NCBI RefSeq assembly: GCF_042675645.1
Contig: NZ_JBHTJH010000017.1
Location: 124,001 to 188,000, forward strand
Direction of reading: 5' to 3'
DNA: 64,000 nt
Source: Sungkyunkwania multivorans
GTDB taxonomy: Bacteria > Bacteroidota > Bacteroidia > Flavobacteriales > Flavobacteriaceae
The position numbers and the translations under genes are program-made. How positions within the stretch are numbered: position 1 is the stretch's first letter; every line of letters begins with the position of its first letter. Shown here piece by piece: positions 1 through 8,766 of this stretch. The notes below the pieces were generated by a model. It worked only from the letters and a program-made list of their open reading frames with translations. It was not told the DNA's origin and did no database searches.

Positions 1-1572
1 ATAGTTCTCAACAGTTTTGCAGCCACCATCTCATTGATTATAAAAAACGCACAATTGTACTTTACTAGTGAAGAGGTAAAAAACAATTTTTCGGTATTAT
101 TGGACGTCTTCGGAACGGTTTCTTCAGAACTGGACCTAGACAATCTGATCCCTCTGATTATGTCTAAAGCAGCAAAGATCACAAATGCCGATAGAAGTTC
201 GTTATTCTTTCTAGACAAAGAAACTGGTGAATTGTGGACAAAATATGCCAAAGGCCTTAAATCAGAGATCATCCGAACCAAAAAGGGAATCGTTAGCCTC
301 GTAGCGAAAAACAAAACATCGAGTATCATTAATGACGCACATTCACATCCTTCTTTTGACAGTTCTATAGATAAAAAGACTGGATATGTCACGAAATCCA
401 TTTTATGCGTTCCGATCTTCGATGTACAGAATGAAGTTTTGGGCGTTGTTCAAGTCATTAATAAAACTGAGGGAGTTTTCAAAGAAGAGGATCTTTTTAT
501 TCTTGAAGGTTTTGCCAGCCAGATAAGGATTGCCATTGAGAATGCTCAACTTTTCAGTCAAATCAATGGGATGAAGAATTACCTCAATATTCTCATTGAA
601 AATCTAGACAATGGTATTTTAACTGTAGACAAATCTAATAACATACAAACAGTTAATACCACCTTCTGTAAGATGTTTGATTTAAGCCAACATGAAAACA
701 TTGTCAACAAAAAGATTGATGTTCTCGATAAAAAGTTGTTTTCTATCCTAAAATATGGTGGCGATACCATGCGAACAGGGAAACGGCATTATGAATATGG
801 GATTTCATATGAGACCGAAAAACAAAAAAATATTATAGCAAACCTCAGCACATTACCAATGCAAGATTCAAATGGTAAGATTGTTGGTGCCATCAATGTT
901 TTTCAGGATGTTACAAGAGAAAAGCGAATACGCGCTAACCTAAGTCGTTATATCCCCCATCATATTGTAAATGAGGTCATCAATAAGGATGACCTATCTA
1001 TCATGCAAAGTAAAAATAGAAAATGTACTATTCTATTCTCTGACATCAGAAACTTTACAAAACTTACCGAAGAGTTAGGTGCCACTCAGATCGTTGATCT
1101 ATTGAATAAATATTTTGATGTAATGGTCAACGCCATACATACCCATAATGGCATTTTAGATAAATTCATTGGTGATGCAATTATGGCTGTATTTGGAGTT
1201 CCGTATACCAATAGTAGCGACTCTGTTAATGCAGTTAGATGTGCGTTAAATATGTTTAAAATGTTAGATAATCTTAATGAGAACAAAAATATCGCGGCCA
1301 AACTAAATATTGGAGTTGGCATTAGTACCGGTAATGTTATCTCAGGAAACATTGGTTCAGAAAAAAGGTTTGAATATACTGTTATTGGCGATCCAGTAAA
1401 TATTGCAGCAAGATTAGAAAGTGAGACCAAGAAATACGATGTTCCAATATTGGTGTGTGAAAATACATATCATAACATCGTCGATTATTTTTTTTGCGAA
1501 GAGATTGACTCGGTAGTCCTTAAAGGAAAACAGCATTCGGTAAAGATATACACAGTTGTGAAAGAGAAATAA
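1..1572 (+). CDS. GAF-PAS-adenylate cyclase (class III), 5' end outside window
   Basis: The frame is open from base 1 with no stop, so the gene begins upstream of the window; the first in-frame start-like codon (TTG at 34) is probably internal. The opening residues look like the last helix of a GAF domain, followed by a complete GAF domain (about 100-560), a PAS-like segment (about 580-930) and a class III cyclase domain (about 1030-1560). The catalytic domain keeps both metal-binding aspartates (FSDIRNFT and the GDAIMAVFG region), the Lys of LDKFIGD and the Asp of VIGDPVNIAARLE that together favour ATP over GTP, and the Asn and Arg of the transition-state pair. It should therefore be an active soluble adenylate cyclase gated by GAF/PAS input. 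The ligand is unknown. Confidence 0.88.
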   Translation: MVLNSFAATISLIIKNAQLYFTSEEVKNNFSVLLDVFGTVSSELDLDNLIPLIMSKAAKITNADRSSLFFLDKETGELWTKYAKGLKSEIIRTKKGIVSLVAKNKTSSIINDAHSHPSFDSSIDKKTGYVTKSILCVPIFDVQNEVLGVVQVINKTEGVFKEEDLFILEGFASQIRIAIENAQLFSQINGMKNYLNILIENLDNGILTVDKSNNIQTVNTTFCKMFDLSQHENIVNKKIDVLDKKLFSILKYGGDTMRTGKRHYEYGISYETEKQKNIIANLSTLPMQDSNGKIVGAINVFQDVTREKRIRANLSRYIPHHIVNEVINKDDLSIMQSKNRKCTILFSDIRNFTKLTEELGATQIVDLLNKYFDVMVNAIHTHNGILDKFIGDAIMAVFGVPYTNSSDSVNAVRCALNMFKMLDNLNENKNIAAKLNIGVGISTGNVISGNIGSEKRFEYTVIGDPVNIAARLESETKKYDVPILVCENTYHNIVDYFFCEEIDSVVLKGKQHSVKIYTVVKEK

Positions 1573-1902
1573 AGAAATATCCAAATATATACTTGTAGAA
1601 ACTCTTATTGACCTTAGTCTTTATAATTGGTTTGATAAAGAACATTACTCTGAGCGTTTAGAATTTAGAATACTCTTTATTGATTTCACTCCTGTCCTAA
1701 CAGGTTTTTGACCTATCCTAATAGCAATCCTTTTTGCTGTACTCGAAACCTATTTACCTGGGGCTCCTTTTAATGTGTCGTCTCTATTTGTCACCGAAAT
1801 TTCCCCCATTCTCATTTTCGCGTATTTCTACGTTAAGATCTCGTGCATTCATCTGCTACATTTGCGCTTGAAGATCATATCATTAACTTAAATCAATTTG
1901 TA
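1573..1902. other. intergenic stretch with one short hairpin
   Basis: About 330 bases with no convincing coding frame. The only structure I see is the short hairpin listed at 1691-1709. A GTG at 1843 would extend the next gene by 20 codons, but the extension does not look protein-like. Confidence 0.5.
1691..1709 (+). terminator. possible terminator after the cyclase gene
   Basis: A 5-bp stem (CCTGT/ACAGG) with a 4-base loop is followed directly by TTTTT. The stem is short and lies about 120 bases after the cyclase stop, so this is only a moderate call. Confidence 0.35.
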
Positions 1903-2319
1903 ATGTCTAAATCAACAAATGTCCCATCAAAAGCTACTTTCAGCGTAGCATTGACCAAACAATTCAAAGGAACCGCGGTGTTGGAAAATCCCGTCTGTGA
2001 ATTCAGCTATATTTGGAACTTTGAGAAGAACATGGGTATCGCCACCTTGAACTCAATTAACGGAACACCTCTAGATATCACTCTACATCCATTAGGTATC
2101 AAAGGATATCTGGATTTTATGTCTGATATGCCACCAACTAAGTATGAGATAAGTGCAGAACCCGGTTCTAGCATAGCGCTCAAGGAGGTCACTATATATC
2201 GCGTCATTCTCGACATCGATCTCGAAACTGGAGCACGTTCTGCCGCGATCATGTTCAACGAGGATGGGTCTAGTATACAGACCTCTGGTAATTTTGAGGA
2301 TACCGATTCTAGGATGTAG
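1903..2319 (+). CDS. hypothetical protein, 138 aa
   Basis: I do not recognise this protein. The ATG at 1903 is preferred over an upstream in-frame GTG at 1843 because the sequence from MSKSTNVPS onward reads as a compact folded domain. It is rich in beta-prone stretches, has no signal peptide or membrane segment, and ends in an acidic tail. A long-armed inverted repeat follows the stop. It is a single gene between the cyclase and the convergent TerB-like gene, and context gives no function. Confidence 0.6.
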   Translation: MSKSTNVPSKATFSVALTKQFKGTAVLENPVCEFSYIWNFEKNMGIATLNSINGTPLDITLHPLGIKGYLDFMSDMPPTKYEISAEPGSSIALKEVTIYRVILDIDLETGARSAAIMFNEDGSSIQTSGNFEDTDSRM

Positions 2320-2341
2320 CGACCCTAATTATATTTTCTAG

Positions 2342-2406
2342 AATATGGACATGGTTCACCGGCCCAATCATTTTTGATTTTGGCTTTTGACTTGTCCATA
2401 TTTTTT
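2342..2406 (+). terminator. possible long-loop terminator
   Basis: The 10-base arms AATATGGACA (2342-2351) and TGTCCATATT (2393-2402) are perfect inverted repeats, with the second running into a T tract. The 41-base loop is unusually long, so this could be an inverted repeat with another role. Confidence 0.35.
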
Positions 2407-2502
2407 AAATGATTGTTCAATAGCTGCTCTTCTCTTTGTAGATGAAGGTGACCTATCCCCTATATTTTAGGTTCTATCAATTGCTGAGTAACATCGATCA
2501 TC

Positions 2503-2928
2503 TTAGATCTTTTCCAGAAGGTACCTATAGTCCTCAAAATCGATGTCACCTCTAAAGATCCTAATAGATTTTTTGATGATCTGGTTGGCCATATCCGTTG
2601 TACAACCCAAACCTATCGCATAGCGCCTTACGAGACTCACCTCTTGATCATCGATGTCATGATCGGCAAAAACGACCTTGAAAAGATTGAACAGATATTC
2701 TAGGCGTTCCTCCTTGGTGTTGGGGGAACTAAAGTTGAAGTCCTGCGGATGGTCGATTATTTTATTGAACTGTTCTTCACTGATATTCAATTTATCGGCG
2801 AATTTGGACAAGACCCTATGCTCCTGCTCATTGATCTTACCATCAACCGCAGCCAAGCCTGCCATAGCTACAAAATGGGCCAGGTTGTTCTTTTGGGTAC
2901 CAGACTCATATATTTCTGAAATGGACAT
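2503..2928 (-). CDS. TerB-family protein
   Basis: A 141-residue all-helical protein resembling the TerB/DjlA-like fold. The motif AMAGLAAVDGKINEQEHRVL near residue 20 and a second acidic motif FADHDIDDQEVSLVRRYA near residue 92 are the two pseudo-repeats, each with an acidic D-x-x-I-x-x-x-E pattern. TerB proteins are cytoplasmic, may bind metal, and are associated with tellurite resistance and envelope stress. No other ter genes are nearby, so the role here is open. It is transcribed divergently from the ECF sigma factor gene with a spacing of about 170 bases. Confidence 0.72.
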   Translation of the reverse strand: MSISEIYESGTQKNNLAHFVAMAGLAAVDGKINEQEHRVLSKFADKLNISEEQFNKIIDHPQDFNFSSPNTKEERLEYLFNLFKVVFADHDIDDQEVSLVRRYAIGLGCTTDMANQIIKKSIRIFRGDIDFEDYRYLLEKI

Positions 2929-3097
2929 AACATCGGTATTTAATTGTTTTATTAATTAGACACAGCTTTTGATTGTGAGTCACTATTTTTTACCTTTATA
3001 CGTTCAACCAATTCTGTACAAGTTGAGTTCAATAAAAAACCCATATGTAGTTTTGTTTAGTAGTTCTTTCGGTAGCATCGATAAAGAACTGGGGGCT

Positions 3098-3658
3098 ATG
3101 TCGGATGAAGAACTTGTTAAGCAGATATTGGCATCGAAAAATCCGGCGCTCTTTGGTAAATTATATGATCGCTATAGTGAAAGAATTTATAGCAAATGTT
3201 ACAGCTTCGCACAAGATACCGATGAAGCTCAAGATTTGACCCAAGATGTGTTTTTGAAGCTTTTTACAAAATTGGATTCTTTCAGAGGAGAAGCAAAGTT
3301 TTCTACTTGGTTATTTAGTTTCACGTATAATTTTTTGGTCAACTATAAAAAAAGAGACAGTGCCAAGAAACTTGGTGAACGCTGGGAACGACTAAATAAG
3401 AATGACGGCCACTTAGCTCAATTGGACGACATTGACGAAGAGGAACTTTTCGATTTAAAGGCAAAAAATCTAGAGAAGGCGCTAGACCTCATAGAGCCAG
3501 CCGACAAAGCACTCTTGTTACTAAAATACCAAGACGATATTTCTATAAAAGATATTCAGTTGCTGCTAAATGTCAATGAAAGTGCGGTAAAGATGCGCCT
3601 TAAGAGAGCAAAGATAAAACTTGTGAAAGTGCACCAAAAATTACAGGGCAATGAGTAA
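3098..3658 (+). CDS. ECF-type RNA polymerase sigma factor
   Basis: A 186-residue sigma-70 factor of the extracytoplasmic type. Region 2 covers about residues 20-90 (LYDRYSERIYSKCYSF, then AQDLTQDVFLKLFTKL and the FRGEAKFSTWLFSFTYNF helix). Region 4 is C-terminal with the helix-turn-helix QDDISIKDIQLLLNVNESAV followed by KMRLKRAKIKL. Regions 1 and 3 are absent. The reading frame is open back to 2969, but the ATG at 3098 gives the usual family start (MSDEELVKQ). The stop overlaps the start of the following 58-residue gene, implying translational coupling. The partner may act as a regulator, but no classical anti-sigma membrane protein is present. Confidence 0.93.
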   Translation: MSDEELVKQILASKNPALFGKLYDRYSERIYSKCYSFAQDTDEAQDLTQDVFLKLFTKLDSFRGEAKFSTWLFSFTYNFLVNYKKRDSAKKLGERWERLNKNDGHLAQLDDIDEEELFDLKAKNLEKALDLIEPADKALLLLKYQDDISIKDIQLLLNVNESAVKMRLKRAKIKLVKVHQKLQGNE

Positions 3659-3827
3659 GAACAATCCCTTTAAACAAATACAATCCGAAAAGTCGCTCCC
3701 AAAAGATCTAAAGAAAGGTATCCTTCAAGAAATAGAAGAGATCGTTTTGAGAAATGAGGAAGACGAAAATCGCAATACGCCGAGCATCACTAGCAATAAA
3801 GACAAAAATAGCCATACGCCGCGGTGA
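3651..3827 (+). CDS. small protein with NPFK motif, first copy (58 aa)
   Basis: It begins inside the last codons of the sigma factor gene (8-base overlap). It opens MSKNNPFKQI, followed by a P-x-x-LK-x-x-x-x-x-E pattern and a polar, probably disordered tail. There is no signal peptide or membrane segment. The next small gene has the same NPFK-x-I start and P-x-x-LK spacing, so the two are paralogues. Position suggests a function linked to the sigma factor, for example a short anti-sigma or co-regulator. That is inference. Confidence 0.72.
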   Translation: MSKNNPFKQIQSEKSLPKDLKKGILQEIEEIVLRNEEDENRNTPSITSNKDKNSHTPR

Positions 3828-3881
3828 CCTTCTTCCAAATTTTGTGTCTTAAAGGAGTAATCTCTAATTATTGTTTAGCCC

Positions 3882-4058
3882 ATGGGAAAACACAATCCTT
3901 TTAAAGATATTGGGCGCCCCTACCCGGAGGTCCCAGAGAGTCTGAAGGACGACGTAATGCATGAAGTGGCAAAAGCTAGATTACTAATGGAGATGTCGAC
4001 CTCATTTAAAAAGAACTATAAGGAGATGATGAGCGCTCTTTTTAAAATTCATAAATAA
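3882..4058 (+). CDS. small protein with NPFK motif, second copy (58 aa)
   Basis: It starts MGKHNPFKDI and shares the N-terminal motif and the P-x-x-LK-x-x-V-x-x-E pattern of the upstream copy, then has a longer amphipathic helix ending in FKKNYKEMMSALF. It lies 54 bases after the first copy and is likely co-transcribed. Its C-terminus overlaps a different frame that continues as a hydrophobic coding-like stretch (4033-4170), so this gene may be a frameshifted version of a longer protein. Confidence 0.7.
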   Translation: MGKHNPFKDIGRPYPEVPESLKDDVMHEVAKARLLMEMSTSFKKNYKEMMSALFKIHK

Positions 4059-4170
4059 CCTGGTCAATTCCTTCTTCAAAATTTTTTGGTTTATTCCAAG
4101 CTATTTGGTAAAAGACCTTAAAGAAGTGCTCATATTCAATGATGCTCCCACCGTTGGAAACAAGCTATAG
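4033..4170 (+). pseudogene. possible frameshifted tail or startless small gene
   Basis: This frame encodes 45 residues with a strongly protein-like hydrophobic and then charged pattern (NSFFKIFWFIPSYLVKDLKEVL...), but it has no ATG, GTG or TTG near its beginning. It overlaps the end of the preceding small gene in the +1 frame at a T5-A4 run. A one-base change in that run would fuse the two into a protein of about 100 residues. It may be a real frameshift mutation, a sequencing error, programmed frameshifting, or a relic of a third small gene. Confidence 0.35.
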
Positions 4171-4257
4171 AAAACGATGGCAGCAGATGCCTTTGCCCAT
4201 TAAATTTTATCTAAAAAATAAAAAGTGACCTACGAATATTTCAGGTGTCTCAATGCT

Positions 4258-4275
4258 AGGACGAATTAACGTCCT
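4258..4275 (+). repeat. perfect hairpin immediately before the operon start codon
   Basis: AGGACG and CGTCCT pair around an AATTAA loop, ending three bases before the ATG at 4279. In an mRNA it would place a stem at the ribosome landing site. It could dampen translation or simply mark an upstream processing or termination point. There is no T tract. Confidence 0.4.
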
Positions 4276-4278
4276 TCA

Positions 4279-5349
4279 ATGAATACTATGATACTACGAG
4301 ACGGAGTAAGATCTGCCGAAATTAAAGTATCCTCAGAGACCAAGCGCCTGAGTGATTTTGTAAAGGATAAAAGCAAGTCGCTCATAGACCGTTTGGAGAG
4401 TTTTGAGGACATTACCAACATAGAAGTGGGAGACACTGCGTTGTTCAGAGCGAAAGCCATCGAACGTGAGTTCGATATCCGCCAACTTTATATCAAATAT
4501 GAAGGTGACAATCCTACCGGCACGCAAAAGGACCGCATTGCATTTGCACAAGTCTACGACGCTCTGCGACGAGACTTCGATACCATAGCACTAGCAACCT
4601 GTGGAAATTATGGTGTCGCTGTTGCGCTTGCTGCAAACCTCGCAGGCTTGCAATGTAAAATTTTCATTCCATCGAGCTACCATACCGAAAGAATTAAAGA
4701 AATGGAATCGTTAGGTGCAGAAATCATTCGGCTCGAAGGGAGCTATGAAAATGTGGTGAGGTCGAGCACCGACTATGCACTTCAATACGACTGGTATGAT
4801 GCCAACCCTGGTGGGGCAAATACCCCATTGCAGATCACGGCCTATGCTCAAATTGCCTATGAGATATTCGAAGACATCGGTGATGCACCAAAGTACTGTG
4901 CGGCTCCAGTTTCGAACGGAACCTTGTTCGCTGGTATTTACCGTGGTTTTGTTACCTTGTATAAGCGTGGCAAGACCTCAAGAATCCCTAAAATGATCGC
5001 CGCATCATCGAGTAGAAAAAATCCGATCATCAGTTCTTTCAAGGCTGGATCTGAGGAATGCGTGGACTTGGATCCCAGGGTCATTAAGGAAACACTCTAT
5101 AACGAACCCTTGATCAACTGGCATAGCTTTGATGGTAACGAGGCCCTTTATGCCATACGAGAGTCGGGTGGTGAAGCCTTCCATGTGAGTGACAAAAAAT
5201 TGAGGGAAATGTCATCTTTTCTGCTTAAGAAAGAGGGTATGAAAATCCTCCCTGCCTCAACGGCCGGACTCATTGGGCTTCTAACACTGGACGAAGAACA
5301 AAACTTTGAACCCGATCGCTTTGTTGCCGTCTTAACGGCCAAATATTAA
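4279..5349 (+). CDS. threonine-synthase-like PLP-dependent enzyme
   Basis: A 356-residue fold-type II PLP enzyme. The cofactor lysine is K84 in NPTGTQKDR, matching the NPTGSFKDR box of threonine synthases. The substrate-loop Asn motif is ATCGNYGVA (106-114), and the phosphate-binding loop is APVSNGTLFAG rather than the canonical form, so the substrate may not be O-phosphohomoserine. Related enzymes do beta- or gamma-replacement, dehydration or racemisation. It is first in a five-gene operon, 16 bases before the DUF1611 gene. A housekeeping threonine synthase is less likely because no threonine genes are nearby. I infer a role in making or breaking an unusual amino acid. Confidence 0.8.
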   Translation: MNTMILRDGVRSAEIKVSSETKRLSDFVKDKSKSLIDRLESFEDITNIEVGDTALFRAKAIEREFDIRQLYIKYEGDNPTGTQKDRIAFAQVYDALRRDFDTIALATCGNYGVAVALAANLAGLQCKIFIPSSYHTERIKEMESLGAEIIRLEGSYENVVRSSTDYALQYDWYDANPGGANTPLQITAYAQIAYEIFEDIGDAPKYCAAPVSNGTLFAGIYRGFVTLYKRGKTSRIPKMIAASSSRKNPIISSFKAGSEECVDLDPRVIKETLYNEPLINWHSFDGNEALYAIRESGGEAFHVSDKKLREMSSFLLKKEGMKILPASTAGLIGLLTLDEEQNFEPDRFVAVLTAKY

Positions 5350-5365
5350 ACATTTAAAATCAATC

Positions 5366-6436
5366 ATGAAGAATTCAATAGACGGAAAAGCCTTGGTATA
5401 CTGTGAGGGTGCATTCAATACCCCTAATGGAAAAACGGCACATGGACTCGTTCGATTTACCGAACGATATCAAATCGTGGGAGTGATCGATAGTTCCTAT
5501 GCTGGTCAAGACGCTGGCAAGGTATTAGACGGTAAAAAGAATGGCATTTTCATTTTTAGAAGTATTGAAAGTGCCGTGAGGGAACTCACGGATATGGGAA
5601 TGTTGCCCAGAACATTGGTCATTGGACTAGCACCCGATGGAGGAAGACTTCCGGCACATGCAAAAGCCACCCTACAAAAAGCGCTAGATATGGGTTGGAA
5701 TCTCGATAGTGGTCTCCATGATTTTCTATCAAATGACAAAGGGCTCGTTAAATTGGCCGAAGAAAATCAGTGTCGCATACGTGATGTGCGAAAAACGCCT
5801 CCAAGAGAAAAATTACATTTTTTTACAGGAGAGATCGAAAAGGTCGACTGCCTTAAACTGGCGGTATTGGGTACTGATTCTGCCATTGGGAAACGTACCA
5901 CCGCGTGGTTATTGGTCCATGCTTTCAGAAAGCTGGGTCTAAAAGCGGAGATGATAGGAACTGGACAGACTGCTTGGATGCAAGGAGCTAAATACTCCAT
6001 GATCATGGATAGCTGTATCAATGATTTTGTTTCTGGAGAGATCGAACATGCCGTGGTCAGCGCCTATAAAAATGAAAAACCCGATGTGATCGTCATCGAG
6101 GGGCAAGGGAGTTTAATGAACCCTGCATATCCTGGCGGTTTCGAAATTCTAGCAGCAGGCCGTCCAGACTATGTGATCTTACAGCACGCGCCTACGCGCG
6201 TAGAATACGACGGTTTTCCGGGCTATAAGTTGCACTCTCTTCAAGAACAGATCAATGCTATTGAGATCATTTCAGGCAAAAAGGTGATTGCCATTACCGT
6301 AAATCACGAAGGAATGCAGGAGGAGGAGATCATCCCAGCCTGCGAAGCGATCACACAAGAAACCGGGCTACCTGCCTTTGATGTCTTGAAGTACGGCGCT
6401 ACTGAATTGGTTCAATTGTTAAAAACCAAATTATAA
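5366..6436 (+). CDS. DUF1611 (DgcN-like) P-loop protein
   Basis: A 356-residue DUF1611 protein. A Rossmann-like N-terminal half (1-150) contains the GLAPDGGRLP motif. A P-loop C-terminal half has Walker A GTDSAIGKRT (169-178), GTGQTAWMQG (198-207) and the IEGQGSL motif (244-250). Members of this family called DgcN N-acetylate D-glutamate in a marine bacterial D-glutamate pathway together with DgcA, an enolase-family racemase; a DgcA-like gene is the last member of this operon. The stop and the next start share one base (TAATG), so translation is coupled. D-Glu or a Glu-containing compound as substrate is inferred from family and context. Confidence 0.78.
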   Translation: MKNSIDGKALVYCEGAFNTPNGKTAHGLVRFTERYQIVGVIDSSYAGQDAGKVLDGKKNGIFIFRSIESAVRELTDMGMLPRTLVIGLAPDGGRLPAHAKATLQKALDMGWNLDSGLHDFLSNDKGLVKLAEENQCRIRDVRKTPPREKLHFFTGEIEKVDCLKLAVLGTDSAIGKRTTAWLLVHAFRKLGLKAEMIGTGQTAWMQGAKYSMIMDSCINDFVSGEIEHAVVSAYKNEKPDVIVIEGQGSLMNPAYPGGFEILAAGRPDYVILQHAPTRVEYDGFPGYKLHSLQEQINAIEIISGKKVIAITVNHEGMQEEEIIPACEAITQETGLPAFDVLKYGATELVQLLKTKL

Positions 6437-7959
6437 TGACCGGTATTCGTGGCTTGGTAGTTTTCAAGACCCTAAAGATACATGCGCTAACGGTAGAACC
6501 AAAGCGTGTGAAGGCAACTTACACTCTCATTAAAAAAGATGAGAGCATCGTTACAAAAGAACTCATCTATTCCTACCATAGCATATTTTTTGATAAGAAT
6601 AACGCCCAGAACGTAAATCTTGCATCGATGATGGTAGCCCAAGTGGCCATCAATTATGGGCTGTTCCTCGAAACTATAGAATTTGACGGTCTATATGATG
6701 AGATAGATAAGCGTTTCATCAAGGAAATGATGGAGAATACTTCGCGAGAAATTCTGGTGAACAAGTTTTTTTCCCAGAATGAGTTCCTTAAGCCGCCATA
6801 TGATGATCTTCAATTTGAGAAATTAGCACGCTATACCGCCGCTAACATTGAGTTTGTAAATTCTCAATTCGACCACTTGAAATTAACAAAGGATGCGGCG
6901 ATCACAAGTAAGGAGCACTATGCCATCCTAAGCAGCGGAGGTAAAGATAGCCTGCTATCTTATGGTATCATAAAGGAATTGGGAGTACCACACCCTGTTT
7001 TTATAAACGAAAGTGGGCGTCATTGGTTTACAGCTATTAACGCGCATCACTACTTTCGGGACAACGAACCTAATACGGTTAAACCTTGGTGCAATAGCGA
7101 TCGCATTTTTAATTGGATGGTGAAGCAAATGCCGTTTATTAAGGAAAATTTTCAAAACATACGAGCCGATATCTATCCAATACGTTTGTGGACCGTAGCG
7201 GTATTTTTATTCGGGGTGCTACCTGTAGCGCGAAAACGAGGGATTGGCAATATTTTGATCGGCAATGAATATGATACCACGGTGCGAAGCAATTATAAAG
7301 GCATCACTCATTATAATGCTTTGTACGATCAGAGTAAGTATTTTGATAATGCCCTTACTCGATATTATGAAAAGAAGGGATGGGACATCTACCAATTCTC
7401 TCTACTGCGCAGCCTTTCAGAATTGTCAATTCTAAAAATACTGGTAAAACGATATCCCGAGTTACAAAAGTTGCAGGTATCGTGTCATGCAGCACACGAG
7501 AAAGATGGTAAGATGCTTCCTTGCGGGAATTGTGAAAAGTGTAGGCGAATTGTCGGAATGCTTTGCGCACTCGATGAAGACCCAAAGCGCTGCGGATATA
7601 GCGAACATCAAATTCAAAAAGCTTTGGATACCTTGGCAACACGAAGCGTTAAACAAATAGGCACAGATGCAGCGCAACTATATCATTTGCTTGTAAGCAA
7701 AGGGATCATTGAAAAAAATGAATATACCAAGAAACTCGCCAAAGAACACAGGGAGATCTCTATGCTTCGCTTTGACCGCGAACGAAGCACGCTATCCGAT
7801 CTACCAAAACAAATACGCGAACCGCTTATGAATATTTATGACCAATACTGTGACGGAATGGTAAAGCTATTGGATCGCAAATGGGAATCTTACACATTAA
7901 CAAAGGCTGAATTAGAGATGCCATATTTTTTAAACAAAGACAATGAAACAATCCTATAA
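6436..7959 (+). CDS. MurL-like PP-loop ATPase, possible ATP-dependent epimerase
   Basis: A 507-residue protein with a PP-loop (N-type ATP pyrophosphatase) motif LSSGGKDSLLS at about 165-175, a SLLRSLSEL motif at 322-330, and a zinc-type cysteine cluster formed by C350 and CGNCEKC (363-369). The order of these motifs matches what I recall of MurL, which uses ATP (giving AMP and PPi) to epimerise the terminal L-Glu of a muramyl dipeptide. QueC-type synthases share the loop and the Cys cluster but are much shorter. It overlaps both neighbours, by 1 base upstream and 17 bases downstream. I infer carboxylate adenylation of a Glu-like substrate. It could be a peptidoglycan enzyme or act on a free metabolite. 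Confidence 0.68.
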   Translation: MTGIRGLVVFKTLKIHALTVEPKRVKATYTLIKKDESIVTKELIYSYHSIFFDKNNAQNVNLASMMVAQVAINYGLFLETIEFDGLYDEIDKRFIKEMMENTSREILVNKFFSQNEFLKPPYDDLQFEKLARYTAANIEFVNSQFDHLKLTKDAAITSKEHYAILSSGGKDSLLSYGIIKELGVPHPVFINESGRHWFTAINAHHYFRDNEPNTVKPWCNSDRIFNWMVKQMPFIKENFQNIRADIYPIRLWTVAVFLFGVLPVARKRGIGNILIGNEYDTTVRSNYKGITHYNALYDQSKYFDNALTRYYEKKGWDIYQFSLLRSLSELSILKILVKRYPELQKLQVSCHAAHEKDGKMLPCGNCEKCRRIVGMLCALDEDPKRCGYSEHQIQKALDTLATRSVKQIGTDAAQLYHLLVSKGIIEKNEYTKKLAKEHREISMLRFDRERSTLSDLPKQIREPLMNIYDQYCDGMVKLLDRKWESYTLTKAELEMPYFLNKDNETIL

Positions 7960-8743
7960 GAAAGTGGACTTCCTCTGGGAACAAAAAACCTGGCCCGAAT
8001 TGGAAGCCTACTTGAAAACCGTTGATACTGTGATCTTACCTTGTGGCGCCATTGAACAACACGGGCCACACCTTCCTGTAGATATCGATTATTATGATGC
8101 CAATTATATGGCTCATCGGGTAGCAGAAGCCTGCAAAGCACCAAGGCCTTTGGTATTGCCCCCAATTCCGTTTGGAGTGAGTTATCACCATGAAGATTTT
8201 AAGGGTACCTTGAGTGTTACCAACGAAGCGCTTTCCAAATTCGTGTATGACCTAGGAATGAGTCTTGCAAAAAATGGTATTAAAAAAATAATCATCCTCA
8301 ATGGTCATGGAGACAATGCTCCTACACTGAGCTATGCTGCTCAAATGATCAATAGAGATGCCAAGATCTTCGTCTGTGTGGACACTGGTGAAACAAGTGA
8401 TGTCGATCTGCTGAATCTGATCGATACCCCAAACGATGCCCATGCCGGCGAAATAGAGACCAGTACGAGCCTTGCGTTGCGCCCCGAAATGGTACAAATG
8501 GACAAAGCGGTAAATGAGACCCTATCCTTTGGCAGTACCTTTTTGGATTTTGATGATGAACGCAGCGTGAGCTGGTACGTGCGCACCAACAAGATCTCTG
8601 AAAGTGGTATCATGGGTGATGCCACAAAAGCCACTGCAGAAAAAGGAAAGAAAATGTGGGAAGTGATGATACGAAATATGGCGGCTTTTGTAGAGTCTAT
8701 AAAAAACACCCCGCTAGACGACCTCTATCAAAAAAGATATTGA
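7943..8743 (+). CDS. creatininase-family amidohydrolase
   Basis: A 266-residue creatininase-fold hydrolase, close to the family's usual length. The metal ligands are visible: GAIEQHGPHLPVDID (E38, H40, D47), NGHGDN around H122, and the DAHAGEIETS motif with E170. The family cleaves cyclic or linear amide bonds (creatinine, formamidopyrimidine intermediates, and the mycofactocin precursor through MftE). It starts 17 bases inside the previous gene, so expression is tied to the MurL-like enzyme. The most economical guess is that it hydrolyses an amide in the product of this pathway. The actual substrate is unknown. Confidence 0.85.
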   Translation: MKQSYKKVDFLWEQKTWPELEAYLKTVDTVILPCGAIEQHGPHLPVDIDYYDANYMAHRVAEACKAPRPLVLPPIPFGVSYHHEDFKGTLSVTNEALSKFVYDLGMSLAKNGIKKIIILNGHGDNAPTLSYAAQMINRDAKIFVCVDTGETSDVDLLNLIDTPNDAHAGEIETSTSLALRPEMVQMDKAVNETLSFGSTFLDFDDERSVSWYVRTNKISESGIMGDATKATAEKGKKMWEVMIRNMAAFVESIKNTPLDDLYQKRY

Positions 8744-8766
8744 AGCGGCATAAAAAATAACAACGA

